NCBI GenBank assembly: GCA_951812925.1
Contig: OX638368.1
Span: 27,467,187-27,531,186, forward strand
Direction: 5' to 3'
Source of the DNA: Calliopum simillimum
Taxonomy: Eukaryota; Arthropoda; Insecta; Diptera; Lauxaniidae
Length of the DNA stretch: 64,000 nucleotides
Part shown: positions 37,501 to 46,959 of the stretch, one piece after another
How the letters are laid out: each line of letters starts with the position of its first letter
Position numbering within the stretch: position 1 is the stretch's first letter
The notes under the pieces: model-generated
Told to the model about the DNA's origin: nothing
Database searches by the model: none
What the model saw: the letters and a program-made list of their open reading frames with translations, nothing else
Program-made: the position numbers and the translations under genes

Positions 37501-40500
37501 TTTTTAACTTGCATGAATGCAAAATTAAGCGCGCAAGCATGAGCCTGCGAACGCGCAGCTCGTGCGCCTAGTTCCGCTGAACGCACTGTGCACGGCACCA
37601 AACAATATTCAATATCTTTTGCCATAAGGGCGGGCACAAAAATGTTTCATCGGATTCTTTACCTTTGGACTTCAAGGCTTTTGTTTCTGGAAGAAATTTT
37701 GAATTATCATGTGGAAAACTTGGATTGCAAATAAAAGCTTGGTCCTTTGTTTATGAAACTTTATAATTAATTTCTATTTTTTGTTTTTATTTTATATGTT
37801 TAATATTATTCAATAGAAAGTTCTTTCAACAAGTTATTTTTGAACAATCATCATCAAACAACTGGAGGGGTGTGGAGAATAGCCAAAAAAAAAAAATAAA
37901 GTAATATATGACACTAACCATTTTTCTGATATCATTTGCTTTCGATTAATCAAACCGCATTTGGATGTGGGTAAAAAATTAACTAATTCAGCTCTAAATA
38001 AATTCAAAAGTAATGATCCACGCCATTTAGTTTAGAATTTATTAAGAACAAGTCAGTAGAATAGACTTTGTATCTTCTGCGTAAGCTATGTATGACAGCA
38101 TCATGCATACCATAAGATACAAAATTGTCTTGCAGTGCCACTAATCTTGCGATAAACAAACAATTGTGCAAGATATGTATGTTTTCAATAAAAGATAATG
38201 CGATACAAATATATACTATAAATTGTGTTTTTAATTGTTATTTTAATATATTTCATCTTGTTTTTTTTTTTTACGCCAACTTCGCAATAAATATCTTAAC
38301 AGATGGTGTGTTTTGCTCAATCAATGCTTATTAACATATCTGTGGACATTTCACAAAATAACCTAACTCGAAATAAGACAATTTTCCAGGATTTGAATCA
38401 TAAATATGAAATTTTAATATGCATCTTTTCGTGAAATTCGCTAATTACCTTATAATTACCTAACAAAAAAATAGTAAGGGTCTAGCCAAACATGGTCTGG
38501 CCAAACATGAAATACTCTACACTGCAGTATTTTGAAAATTTTTCTCATATAGGAGGTACCACGCCCTCTTGTCCGAGATGCCACGCCCTCTTGTCCGAAC
38601 TCGCCAAGTTTTTTCTCAGAGTTTGCGCTTATAATTCGTAGTATTTATGTATATTTTAGTTGCATTGTTGTGAAAAATACTCCTAAAGTTGCATTTTGAA
38701 TATATTTTTTTATATAGGCGATAGGCGTGGCCGTTGACCGATTTCACTTATCTTCAATCCCTCGAGCAAACTTTGTCGATGGAGGCAGTATACAAAATTT
38801 GATTGAATTATCTTGCTCTGTTTTCCCAAAAAATGTATTTTCACGCACAGCCAGCCAGCCAGACAGACGGACATGGCTATATCAACTCAAGAGGTGATGC
38901 TGATCAAGAATATATCTGTGGACTTTTGACAAAACAACCTAACTCGAAATTGTTAACTTTTCAGGAGAGCCTAAAAACTGATTAACAACTTTTCAATAAT
39001 GTGGCTCAATTTCGTTGATTCAGCGTTGAATCTCCTTTTTCTATACATTTTTACTAATTTTAAAGTGTCAGCTATTAAATTATTTTTTCGTTTTGGTTCA
39101 TAACACTTCATCGCACAAATGGCGCTAAGTTCAAATCTTGCGTGAACTATGGGACATCCTTATACCTCTGGGACAAGAAATCATAGAGACGTTGCGATTA
39201 TACCAGTGGGAGCGTTTTTAAATTTTATATTTATTGCTAAAATCCTGGAGAATTGTCTTATCTTGACTAAGGTTGTGTTGTCAAAAGTCCACAGATATAC
39301 ACTTTTCTACATTTGCCACGCCTTCTTCTCTGCATTACAAACGGTAGAACAAAGTGAATATACCATTGGTGTAGGATATAAAAAGCGTAGAGTGCAATAA
39401 AATTAGTGGGTGGAAATCAGAGAGGAGGGGGGTGGGGGGGAGGAGGTTAAGTGCACCCTTTACAGTTTTTTCAATATATTTAGCGAACAAAGCAAAATTT
39501 CGATATGCTTTTCAGAAAGCTTTTGTAGAGAATTAAATTTGCTATCAAAATAGCTTATTTAACTCTCTGGGAAAATATATCCCAAAAAAATATACATATA
39601 TATATCAACTCATTTTAAACAATTTTGCTTATTAAAATTTTTTGGGATACATTGTTCCAGTTCGAGCCGAAATGGTTAAGAATTAAAAAGAAAAAATCGA
39701 AACTAAAAAAAAAAAAAACCAAAAATTAATAATTCTTGTGTTTATTCTTTTACCTATATTTTTTTTTTAAGTCACAGATTGGTAAAGACAGCAATATGCA
39801 AAAAAAGAAAATATAATTTCCTTTATAATGTTTTATCGAAACATTTCTTAGGTTTAAAAATGACCAAAATATGGCTACTCGAACATGGAAATTTTGTTCA
39901 TGCAGTCGGAAAAACTTTTTTACTCAAAATCAAGGCGTCTTACGAAAAAAGTTTATAAAGCAAAAAATACTTTGAATCATCCAAGAAATACGTGAAGCAA
40001 TCCACGCTAAGTGTACCAGCTCTCCGATTTCGCTCAAATTTGGTAATATGGTAAATCCGGTGTGCAAAAACAACAATCCGGGAGGATTTGGTCCTAGTAC
40101 TATTTGTTGTTAAAAAACAGGGTGTTGAAGTTGGCGTTTCTAGTCATTTTCATTAAAAGGGTGTTTTTTCAAAAATTTATAGCTTACACTAATGTCCCAT
40201 TCATCTTGAAGTGTTCTTTTTATAAAAAAATATTTCTTGGTGAAAAAAATTTTTTCTCACCAAAATTTTTTACACTTAAAAGTACTTTTGAATTTTTTTT
40301 TAAAAAACCCTCCTTAGATAGTTTTTAAACTTACTTTAAATTAAAGTATAACTTATAAGCTTTAAAATGATGTATGACTCAAGATGGGATTCGGACGTTT
40401 AATGGAAGTTTTTGGCTTTTGAACGCCCGCGGACGGCAAAAATCTTTTTTTACTCAAGAGGAAAGCATCTTACGAAAAAAGTGTACGAGGCATAAAATGC

Positions 40501-42560
40501 TAGGAATCATCAAGGAAATAAGTGTGAAATTTTTTGGAAAGTTAGAAAAAAGATTTTTGTTTTTTTTTTAGTAATTTTTGAAAAAATTTAAAAAAAAACA
40601 AATTTTTCAAAAACTATTCAAAAAAAAAGTTTCTGAAAAAAATTCAAAAAAATCACACGTATTGCTTGGACGATTCTAAGAATTTTTTGCCTAGAACACT
40701 TTTTTTTCCTCTTGAGTAAAAAAAGATTTTTGCCTTCCGCGGGCGTTTATCAATTTACAAACTTTAGTGTAAGCTATAAATTTTTGAAGAAACACCCTTT
40801 TCATGAAAATGACTGAAAACGCCAACTTCAACACCCTGTATTTCAACAACAAATGGTATTAGAACCAAATCCTCCCGGATTGTTGTTCTTGCACACCGGA
40901 TCTAGCATATTGCCAAATTAGAGCGAAGTCGGAGCTGGTACACTTGTCGTGGATTGCTTCACGTGTGAATTATTTGCAGAATTTTTTGGAACTTTTTAAT
41001 TTTTTTTGACCAATTTTTGAAAAATTATGAAGTCACCAAAAATTCTGAAAAAAATCATACGTATTCTGTGGACGATTTTAAGTATTTTTTGGCAGATTCA
41101 CTTTTTTCGTAAGAAATTTTCGCTATTTTTTTTTGGTATCAACATTTTTGGCATAAGTACACAGAAAAAAATAACTGGTTCTAAAATTAAGTGGGAACGT
41201 ATTCGATTTAAAAACATGACTGTTTTTAAAACAAATATTTAATTTTTTTGAATTAAAAGAAAATTTCATTAATTTAATAACTTTGCATTTGATTTAAAAG
41301 AGTTCGTTCTTCAGTTAAAAATGACGACGTTTTTAAGTTTTTGAGTTTAAAAATCTTGTTTTTGATTTAAATACAAACTTCTTTCGCGCACTTTTGTATA
41401 GGAAAGTTTTTAATTTAAATACATTTTTATTTGATTTTACAACTTTTTTTTTGTGTGTAATTTTTTCTTTTTAATTTTTTGAATAAGCTATTTGGATGGG
41501 AAATTTAATTTGCTACAAAAATTTTTCTATGAAATATGTCAAGATTTTAGTTCTTTCGCTAGAAATACATTTACCGATTTCTGTAATAAAACCCTGTAAA
41601 AGTCTCACAACTACTTGATCTTCACTGATGATTAAAATTTTCATATATTTTTGTATTTGATTGAACATTATAAGTAGCCGCTTGTTTTAGCGGCTGCTGC
41701 AGCCAAACATTTTTTATCACTCACGTGTATAATCTTTTGGACATTTTCTTAAAATGATGAATTGTTGTCGGAATTAAATCACAATTTTTTTTTTGTTAGC
41801 TACAAAATTTTTGACATGAAATCACTTTACAATAATATTTACATGATGATTTTGTGTTTAATTGTGATAATCGGTTTTTAGCAGAATATATTTTGCACTT
41901 ATTAGTTTGGCATTAAAATTTTTCTTTTTCAATTTAATAAGCGTCCAATATGCGCAGGACAAGATTGATTGTTTTCTGTTTGTGCCCATCAAATTCTTTA
42001 TCACACAAATATATCACCAGGTATTCAATTGTTTGTTTTTATTTGACATTTCTTTTCACTTTTCTACTGCAATTTTTTTTTTTTTTTGAATTTAAACTAA
42101 ATTTTATTTTACATTTCTATCACACAATTTTCGCGCTACATACCTCCGTTGAGACACTTTCATAGCCGCTCTCATAATTGTAAATCCATTTATCACAGCT
42201 TTCGAATTGCTCTGCCATACCATCTGTACCATCTGTCACATTATTATCGATGATATCAAAGTTTGTGCAACTTGGACTTTCTGCTGAGGCATAAATTTGA
42301 CGTACTTCATGCACAGTACGATTTTCGAGTGATTCATGATGACACCTATGAAAGATTGAAAATTGTCACAATTGTCATTCGACTGTTTTTTTTTTTTTTT
42401 TCATGCCGCACGCTCACCAATGTTCCGGCGTAAAACTGATGATGGTCTGTGAGAAATAATGCATCGATGAGAGTATATTCGTATAGCCATAGAGTAGCAG
42501 CAGTATCAATTGATAACGATTAAAACCACCACATTTTTGGAGCAATGCATCAAAATCCAT
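25554..42560 (-). CDS. Gene B: SLC22-like organic cation transporter (MFS)
   Basis: A paralogue of gene A on the opposite strand and likely a plasma-membrane solute carrier of unknown substrate. Coding exons (minus) are 42560-42418, 42345-42144, 31151-30893, 30824-30404, 30344-29838 and 25671-25554. All junctions are GT-AG with phases that join in frame to 1650 nt (549 aa). The N-terminus is MDFDALLQKC; an in-frame ATG two codons upstream (42566) is an alternative start. TM1 is followed by a cysteine-bearing extracellular loop, then DKIGR at about 149-153, ESAQWL at about 263, YIGRKG and YAAEIIPTSVRGQG at about 445. The C-tail resembles those of A and C (GEEFGKGE and FPCLGS). Unlike A, its N-terminal coding part is split by a 72-bp intron inside a Trp codon. 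Intron 2 (10,992 bp) and intron 5 (4,166 bp) are packed with mobile elements. Confidence 0.88.
26849..27290 (+). repeat. Tandem repeat, ~120-bp units with GGGCGGTGCCACGCC
   Basis: Four diverged units, at about 26849, 26968, 27088 and 27208, each start with a variant of ATGGGCGGTGCCACGCC. They continue with an A run, ATCATATCTCCGAAA, CGCAGATAGATGA, TTTGGTAAATGTG and ATCAGAACAAATAATGT. The array lies inside the Transib-type element, so it was either carried by it or inserted later. Confidence 0.75.
27420..27719 (-). pseudogene. Transib transposase C-terminal fragment
   Basis: A 99-residue frame beginning MPPSVHKVLIHG and containing LSEEAQEASNKIFK, SRVANNEDVLHYMLISSDP and a basic tail. These blocks match my recollection of the C-terminal part of insect Transib transposases, the family related to the RAG1 core. 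The acidic SEEAQE segment lies in the region expected to hold the last catalytic carboxylate; which residue it is remains inference. Upstream coding sequence is not recognisable, so this is a remnant rather than a gene. Confidence 0.72.
27984..28456. repeat. Direct duplication, ~120 bp, 354 bp apart
   Basis: The segments starting at 27984 and 28338 both begin GTTCTCAAAAAAAGCAGTAG. Both continue through GGACTTTGCAT, CGATTAAGCATACTTGG, CCACATATTATATT and AATGTATTT plus a T run with one or two differences. The copies lie within the right half of the Transib-type element. Confidence 0.8.
31595..31745 (+). repeat. tRNA-like unit with B-box
   Basis: Contains ATAGGTTAGTGCTAAAGAGG, reminiscent of a tRNA D-arm, and about 110 bp later GGGTTCAAACCCAGC, which matches the RNA polymerase III B-box. 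The distance is far larger than in a tRNA and no cloverleaf forms. It is likely a degraded tRNA-derived SINE-like unit related to those at 33.2-33.8 kb. Confidence 0.4.
31974..32086. mobile_element. Short hairpin MITE, 113 bp
   Basis: GGGGGTTATCGTGAATAAAT on the left is mirrored by the right end, whose complement reads GGGGGTTATCGTGAACAAAT. The inner arm contains ATTCCCGGGAA versus ATTCCCGTAGA. The element is almost entirely stem. It sits in intron 2 of gene B. Confidence 0.65.
32137..33010 (+). repeat. Dispersed repeat with ATACCCTACAC ends and tandem units
   Basis: It begins TATACCCTACACCCAGGGTA and ends with the inverted ACTGCAGTGTAGGGTATTT. Inside are a CTTGATCAGCGTCACCTCCTG-like block, a GGCTGGCTGGGT microsatellite (about 32267-32310), and three to four units of ~145 bp containing AGAGGGCGTGGCACCTCCCA. 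An inverted copy of the same repeat lies at 38510-39380. Repeats with these blocks are widespread in flies, but I cannot assign a family name. Confidence 0.7.
33240..33845 (+). repeat. Three tRNA-like (SINE-like) tandem units
   Basis: Three units end with GGTTCGAATCC (33331), GGTTCGAAACC (33572) and a decayed form near 33818. Units two and three also carry TATAGGTCAGTGG (33483, 33747), a tRNA D-arm/A-box-like motif, each preceded by the same AATATACAAATTTTATACC block. The box spacing of about 70-90 bp rules out ordinary tRNA genes. I interpret them as tandem tRNA-derived repeats; transcription is unproven. Confidence 0.45.
33846..35279. other. Gene B intron 2, no feature seen
   Basis: Unassigned AT-rich intron sequence. 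The overlapping frames at 33940-34272 show no recognisable domain. Confidence 0.4.
35280..35841 (+). repeat. 93/94-bp tandem repeat with 281-bp higher-order unit
   Basis: Six head-to-tail units start at 35280, 35373, 35467, 35561, 35654 and 35748. Each has GTGGGGTTTCTTAGTTGG, TTTCGGATAATCAGGGTC, TACTGAATAC and TTCACTCTATCTTTCAAG. Units 1-4 and 2-5 share variants that the others lack: the AAAAAAATACCAGGTTTACC form, and the GGCTTCTCAGTTAG form. The array is therefore two copies of a three-unit block of about 281 bp. It lies in intron 2 of gene B and is translatable by chance. Confidence 0.88.
35967..37018. mobile_element. Outer pair of GTCGGGTGTGGGCA-type inverted ends
   Basis: GTCGGGTGTGGGCATCTT near 35967 and GGGTGCCCACACCCAACCC near 36999 form a loose inverted pair outside the sharper pair at 36182/36660. 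They resemble the same terminal sequence, so either a larger ~1.05 kb element encloses a smaller deletion derivative, or two related elements are nested. A further copy of the terminus, GGGTGCCCACAACCGAC, lies at about 36664-36680. Confidence 0.5.
36182..36660 (-). mobile_element. pogo/Tigger-like remnant with 19-bp inverted ends
   Basis: The ends GGGTCGGTTGTGGGCACCC and its exact reverse complement delimit about 480 bp. The minus strand holds a frame (to 36272) with TIKSGFGATGMMTFEPDVFT and VADFVEA. This resembles the 'GFxxTGIxPFNPxVFxxxDF' block found near the end of pogo/Tigger (DDE_1) transposases. That block carries no catalytic residue, so the assignment rests on this motif and the inverted ends. 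A TTTTTAG acceptor-like and a TTTGTGTAAGT donor-like site flank part of the frame. Confidence 0.55.
37445..37617. mobile_element. GC-rich hairpin MITE, 173 bp
   Basis: AGATATTAAATATTGTTTGG followed by CGCCGCGCCGCGCCGC is mirrored by GCACGGCACC then AAACAATATTCAATATCT. The interior has GCGCGCAAGC and GCGAACGCGCAGC, a strong GC island in otherwise AT-rich DNA. It lies in intron 2 of gene B. No coding function is apparent. Confidence 0.7.
38510..39380 (-). repeat. Inverted copy of the 32137-33010 dispersed repeat
   Basis: Read on the minus strand, it begins with a decayed ATATCCTACACCAATGGTAT terminus, then passes AAAGTGAATAT counterparts, the GAACTCG/GACAAGAGGGCGTGG units, and ends at the complement of ACTCTACACTGCAGTATTTT. 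A 381-bp MITE (38915-39295) interrupts it. With the 32.1 kb copy it forms an inverted pair about 6 kb apart inside one intron. Confidence 0.7.
38915..39295. mobile_element. Nested TA-flanked MITE with TCTGTGGACTTTTGAC ends
   Basis: The left end TCTGTGGACTTTTGACAAAA and the right end (complement TCTGTGGACTTTTGACAACA) delimit 381 bp and are flanked by TATA on both sides. The host repeat continues across the insertion as in its sister copy at 32.2 kb, so the borders are firm. TA targeting suggests Tc1/mariner or pogo affinity. A solitary related end is at about 38340 (TCTGTGGACATTTCACAAAA). Confidence 0.75.
39905..41125. mobile_element. Large palindromic element, copy 1
   Basis: The core termini CGTGAAGCAATCCACG (39991) and its mirror GTGGATTGCTTCACG (~40973) enclose long arms. 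The left arm carries GTGTACCAGCT, CCGGGAGGATTTGGTCCTAG, GGGTGTTGAAGTTGGCGTTT, then GACTCAAGATGGGATTCGGAC, GCGGACGGCAAAAATC and ACTCAAGAGGAAAGCATCTT. The right arm has the same blocks in inverted order, lacking part of the middle. Beyond the core, further inverted pieces (about 39905-39990 and 41020-41125) extend the palindrome. The short frame at 40374-40571 recurs in sister copies, but only because the repeat does. No transposase is seen. Confidence 0.75.
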
Positions 42561-43619
42561 TACCATTTTGGCCAAGTAGTGATTCGCAGCTTTTTGACCG
42601 TTTTGTTCGGCTAGCGGTCAGTCAGTCAGACAGTTTGTCAACGTGGCGGCGTTGCACCGTTTTAGTTGTATTTTTAGAATTTGTGATTGTTATGTTGATG
42701 TGATATATTTTTTGCACTTTTCTCGTCCTTTCTTATGATTATTTAGTTTATGTTTTATTCTCGTATAATCTCAGCAACAGACAACTTGTATCTAGCAGTT
42801 ACATGTGGACGCTGTAACGCTCGTTTGTGAAATGTTTCTTCGTTGTCTAACAACGTTAGCACTCAGGTGGCGGCGTTGGCAATGCTGGCGCTAGTGGAGA
42901 TAAATTTGAAATGAAAAATAATAAAAATTTAAATGAAATCGCAAAATTAATAAAACATAGAGGGAAAAAAAAAAAAAAAATAAAAAAATCAGCACTGTAC
43001 ATGCGGCGCAAAACGAACTCAGCATGGGTAGAATGCAAAGTGGCATCTTTGAAGGTGTCTATTGTTTAGCTCGTGGCTGCTGGCGTTGCAAACGTATGTG
43101 TTTAGGCCAAATAAAAACAAGTCTTTTGTTCTACTCATTTATTTGTATAAATATACTTATTATTATTATATGTGTTTATGTTAATGTTTATTAAATATTT
43201 TATATATTTATTTTTTATTTTTTAAGAATCACGTTTTTGTATAATTTATATTTTTCAAGTTGATTATTTAATATTTTATTGGAATAATAAGTGTTTACCT
43301 ATTTTAAATTGGTTGATTTGGATATTTCATTTCTTGTTTTCTAACAGGTATACTAAGGAAATACCGGTGTTCTTACATTTGCTACAAGTTTTGACATCTT
43401 CTGCGTATCCTTCAATTTGTAAGTAGTTGTTTGTATAGGAACTATTAACACATATTGAAGTTGTTGTTGAAATTCAAAGTATGTATTATTCTCGGAAATG
43501 TGCGACTGTTCTGATTTACCGAATTGGTCATTATATATATTTTGCTTTCACTGAATTGATAATCCTAAAAGAATTTCGAGCAAAAATATAAATTCTTCGT
43601 TTTAACGGCTGTAAATGTC
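42561..43619 (-). promoter_or_regulatory. Upstream region of gene B; no other feature seen
   Basis: Sequence immediately 5' of the gene B start on the minus strand, which must contain its 5' leader and promoter if transcription starts nearby. No clear TATA or initiator stands out. The rest is unassigned. Confidence 0.3.
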
Positions 43620-43654
43620 TTAGGATACATGAGTTTTTGAGACAAAATGGGGAA

Positions 43655-44262
43655 AACTACATCTAAAAAAAAACATCCCAAAAAATTTCACACTTATTTC
43701 CTTGATGATTCTAAGCATTTTATGCCTTGTACACTTTTTTCGTAAGATGCTTTCCTCTTGAGTAAAAAAAGATTTTTGCCTTCCGCGGGCATTGAAAAGC
43801 CAAAAATTCCCATGTAGCGTCCGAATCCCATCGTGAGTCATACATTATTTAAAAGCATATAAATTATGCATTAATATAAAGTACTTTAAAAAAAAATCTA
43901 ATTGGGGTTTAAAAAAAAAAAAATATTCAAAAGTGTTTTTAAGTGTAAAAAATTTTGGTGAAAAAAAAAATGTTCACCAAGTTTTTTTTAAAAAGAACAC
44001 TTCAAAATGAATGGGACCAGTAACTTAGATTTATCAATTTACAAACTTAAGTGTAAGCTATAGATTTTTTAAAACACCCTTTTCATGAAAATGACTAAAA
44101 ACGCCAACTTCAACACCCTGTATTTTAACAACAATTGGTACTAGGACCAAATCCTCCCGAATTGTTGTTTTTGTACACCAGATCTAACATAATGCCAAAT
44201 TTGAGCGAAATCGGAGAAAATTTTTGAGCTGATACACTTGGTGTGGATTGCTTCATTCATAT
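43655..44262. mobile_element. Palindromic element family, half copy 2
   Basis: Contains, in order, TTTCACACTTATTTCCTTGA, CACTTTTTTCGTAAGATGC, TTTCCTCTTGAGTAAAAAAA, GCCTTCCGCGGGC, CGAATCCCATCGTGAGTCA, AAGTGTAAGCTATAGATTTT, AACGCCAACTTCAACACCCT and GTGTGGATTGCTTCAT. These are the right-arm blocks of the element at 39.9-41.1 kb, here including the middle part that copy lacks. No left arm is present. Confidence 0.75.
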
Positions 44263-44584
44263 CCGAAAATAATCTCCTCTTTTATGACCCAGGTTTTAAG
44301 AAATTTTTTCTTTCATGTTCAATAACCAAATGTGGTGGAATATATTCCTATACGTATAAAATGAAATGCCCAATAGGTGAACAAAAAATTTTGGCCCGAG
44401 AGGGTGTCAGGAAGTTGTTTTATCTAAAAATTTAGGGAAAATCGAGATTTTCGATAATATACGAAGGGCACATATTTCAGAAGTAGTAGATGTATTTTGA
44501 GGCACCTTTCCAAATATTCTAGAGTAAAATTCCGAAAAATCGCATGTGGGTCGTTGCGACAGAATTGGTTAAAAAGTCTAAATC

Positions 44585-45105
44585 GCTCTTTACGCTCACA
44601 TAACAAGTCCTAAATGATGTTTTTATGATTTAAGCCCTCCATGTCGAGTAAAAAACGAAAAACGCTAATTTTTAGATAAAAAACGTGATTTTTGGCGGTG
44701 TGCGAAATTTAGAGATTTTCGATTTTTGCTCGATATGGAGGGCTTAAATAAAAAAGCATCATAAGCAAAGTCGATTTATTTTTCATCAAGGAGTTCTTTT
44801 GAGTTTTTTCAGAATTTTAGGACATCTTATGTGGGCGTCTTTCTGTCACCACGACCCTGAATTTTACTACGTAGTATTTGTTAGATATCCCGCTACCTTG
44901 CCTTACGTGTCGCTAAAGTGTGCTCACATATCGCCAAAAATCGAATTTTTTACCCACAACTTAGCGTTTTTCGATTTTTACTCGGCAGGGGCGCTTTAAT
45001 TAAAAAAATTATCATAAACAAAATCAATTGTATGGAAAAATCAATTTATGTTTCATCAAGAAATTTGCTAGAATTTTTTTAGAATTTTAGGACCTGTTAT
45101 GTGGA
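44585..45105. repeat. Inverted repeat with TTAAGCCCTCCAT arms
   Basis: TTTAAGCCCTCCATGTCGAG (about 44630) is mirrored by CTCGATATGGAGGGCTTAAA (about 44733), with CACATAACAAGTCCTAAA mirrored by the TTTTAGGACATCTTATGTGG block near 44830. A second, more diverged right arm follows at about 44965-45105. Probably a foldback element with a duplicated arm; ends not defined. Confidence 0.6.
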
Positions 45106-45378
45106 TGAACGTTCAGTTTTCTAGTTATATAGCTTCATAAAATATCTCAAAAACAGATTGAGCAATTTTAATGGTGAATTTGAATGCATCATCACAAAGC
45201 ACAGTGTTTTTATATGGAATACGTATTTTTGTGCTATCTCGCGAAGATGATCAGCTACGGTTCGGGGGTTTGCATTTCTTTGACCATAAAACTAGTACAA
45301 ATGAAGCCCCGAAAGCTTTCATCACACATATAGACACCCTTTAAGGCATTTCTGGTATTCTTGCGATATTTGGTAGTA

Positions 45379-46606
45379 GGGGAGGGGGGGGCTAGTGTGG
45401 ACTGGGGGCTAGTGTGGACAAATTCAAATTCGCGCTCCGTTTTGAATTTTTTGTTTCTGTTTTATATTTTTCAAGTTGGTATTTGCACTCTGCATCACCA
45501 AAAAAAAATTCATTTGTTGACAGTTCAGCTTTCCATGATAACGTGACCGAACGTGTTTTACGCAGCAAAAAGTAATTTTTTTGTTGTTTCGTAATTTCAG
45601 TGATACTTCTAAACTAATTATTCTTCTGCTGCAGTGTTAATAGATAATACAACTAAAAATAGTGTTTATTTAAACCATTGAAATTATTTTTGAAGAACTT
45701 TACCGTAAGATTAAAAAAAAACTACTTTTGTTTAAAAAGACATGAAGGGGCTAGTGTGGACAACTGAAATGGGGCTAGTGTGGACATGTCCACAGCAGCT
45801 GAAATGACTCCAGAAACCGTCAGACCATTTCTAAAAGCAGTTTCAAGAAAGTACGTTACTAAAAAGAAAGAACGACAGATTTACGTATCCCGATTTATCG
45901 GATACCAGCGAAATTTACCGAAATGAAATAGTGGCAAAGCTGCCACAACCACAACAACTGTCGGAAACATCGCGATCAGCAAGTTATATGAAGTTTGAAA
46001 CAACATGGACAAAAAGTATTTTATATTGGCCAAATTGTCACGATCCACGGTTCTGAAGATTTCGACATAACGTTTCTAAAAAGAAAGAACGACAGATTCA
46101 CGTATCCCGATATACCGGATACCAGCCAAATTCACCGAAATGAAATAGTGGTAAAGCTGCCACAAGCACAACAACTGCCGGGAACATCTTGATCAGCAAG
46201 TTATATGAAGTTTGATATAAATTTCTCCAAATACAACATGGGATAGCAGTTAATTTTTTATTTGTATTATTATTTGTATTACATCATTATTTTCTTGAAT
46301 AAACATGAATCTTAACTCTTTTTTGTATGAATTATCAAGTTTCTTATGGTGTCCACATTAGCCCCCAGTTAAATCAATGGTTGTCCACACTAGCCCCGTA
46401 TAAGGGGCTAGTGTGGACAAATGTAAGCTCTTTTTAAAATGCATTAATAAAGCATTTATGAAAATAAAAAATTATAACTATTGATGCAATTATGAAGGCA
46501 AGAGGTATAAGTAATCGCTAAAAATTACTTTATTACAAAAATGATATATTTACATATATAATTTTTTAATTATATAAAAATTGTCCACACTAGCCCCCCC
46601 CTCCCC
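45379..46606 (+). mobile_element. pogo/Tigger-like DNA transposon, deleted
   Basis: A 1228-bp element flanked by TA (45377-45378 and 46607-46608). Its G-rich inverted ends read GGGGAGGGGGGGGCTAGTGTGGAC in two pieces: GGGGAGGG(G)n then GCTAGTGTGGAC. The GGGGCTAGTGTGGAC motif recurs internally near both ends. Inside, coding remnants on the plus strand include AAEMTPETVRPFLKA (about 45797) and GQIVTIHGSEDFDITFLKRK with YPDIPDTSQIHRNEIVVKLP (to 46192). Blocks of this kind occur at the C-terminus of pogo/Tigger-type (DDE_1) transposases. The catalytic domain is missing. A ~138-bp segment is duplicated (45859-45998 and 46078-46215). Confidence 0.72.
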
Positions 46607-46638
46607 TATATTTTTAATCTGTAAGGAAAATTCTGAGT

Positions 46639-46775
46639 TAATTAGGGTATTCCTTAAAACGTGTAAATGGCTCGGAAACCTCGTAAACTCGTAATAATTG
46701 TCAAAATCAGTACGAGTTTTGACAGTTTTACAAGGCTTTCGAGGCTTTTACACTTTTTTAGGAATACCCTAATTA
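46639..46775. mobile_element. Hairpin MITE, 137 bp, TA-flanked
   Basis: TAATTAGGGTATTCCT on the left is mirrored by AGGAATACCCTAATTA on the right, with an inner inverted pair GGCTCGGAAACCTCGTAAA and its mirror. The terminal TA may be the target duplication. It lies 32 bp right of the pogo-like element. Confidence 0.72.
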
Positions 46776-46959
46776 TTTATACTAGAGTTCGCCTTGTGGC
46801 CGAAACTCGACCATTTCGATTTGACTATAAAATAAAGGAAAAAGTTTTTATACCCTTCCTTGGTCGATAAAACACAAAAAGCTTTTAATATTCTTCCTTA
46901 GGGTTCGGGTTATCTGCATCGGTGCAGCAGCTAAGTTACAATATGGTACTTTCCATTTA

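Noticed and set aside
40374..40571. Small protein gene beginning MTQDGIR, also seen at 43.6, 58.8 and 59.0 kb
   Set aside because: Recurs only because the palindromic repeat does; the conserved part ends at variable A/T runs and the frames differ in their tails.
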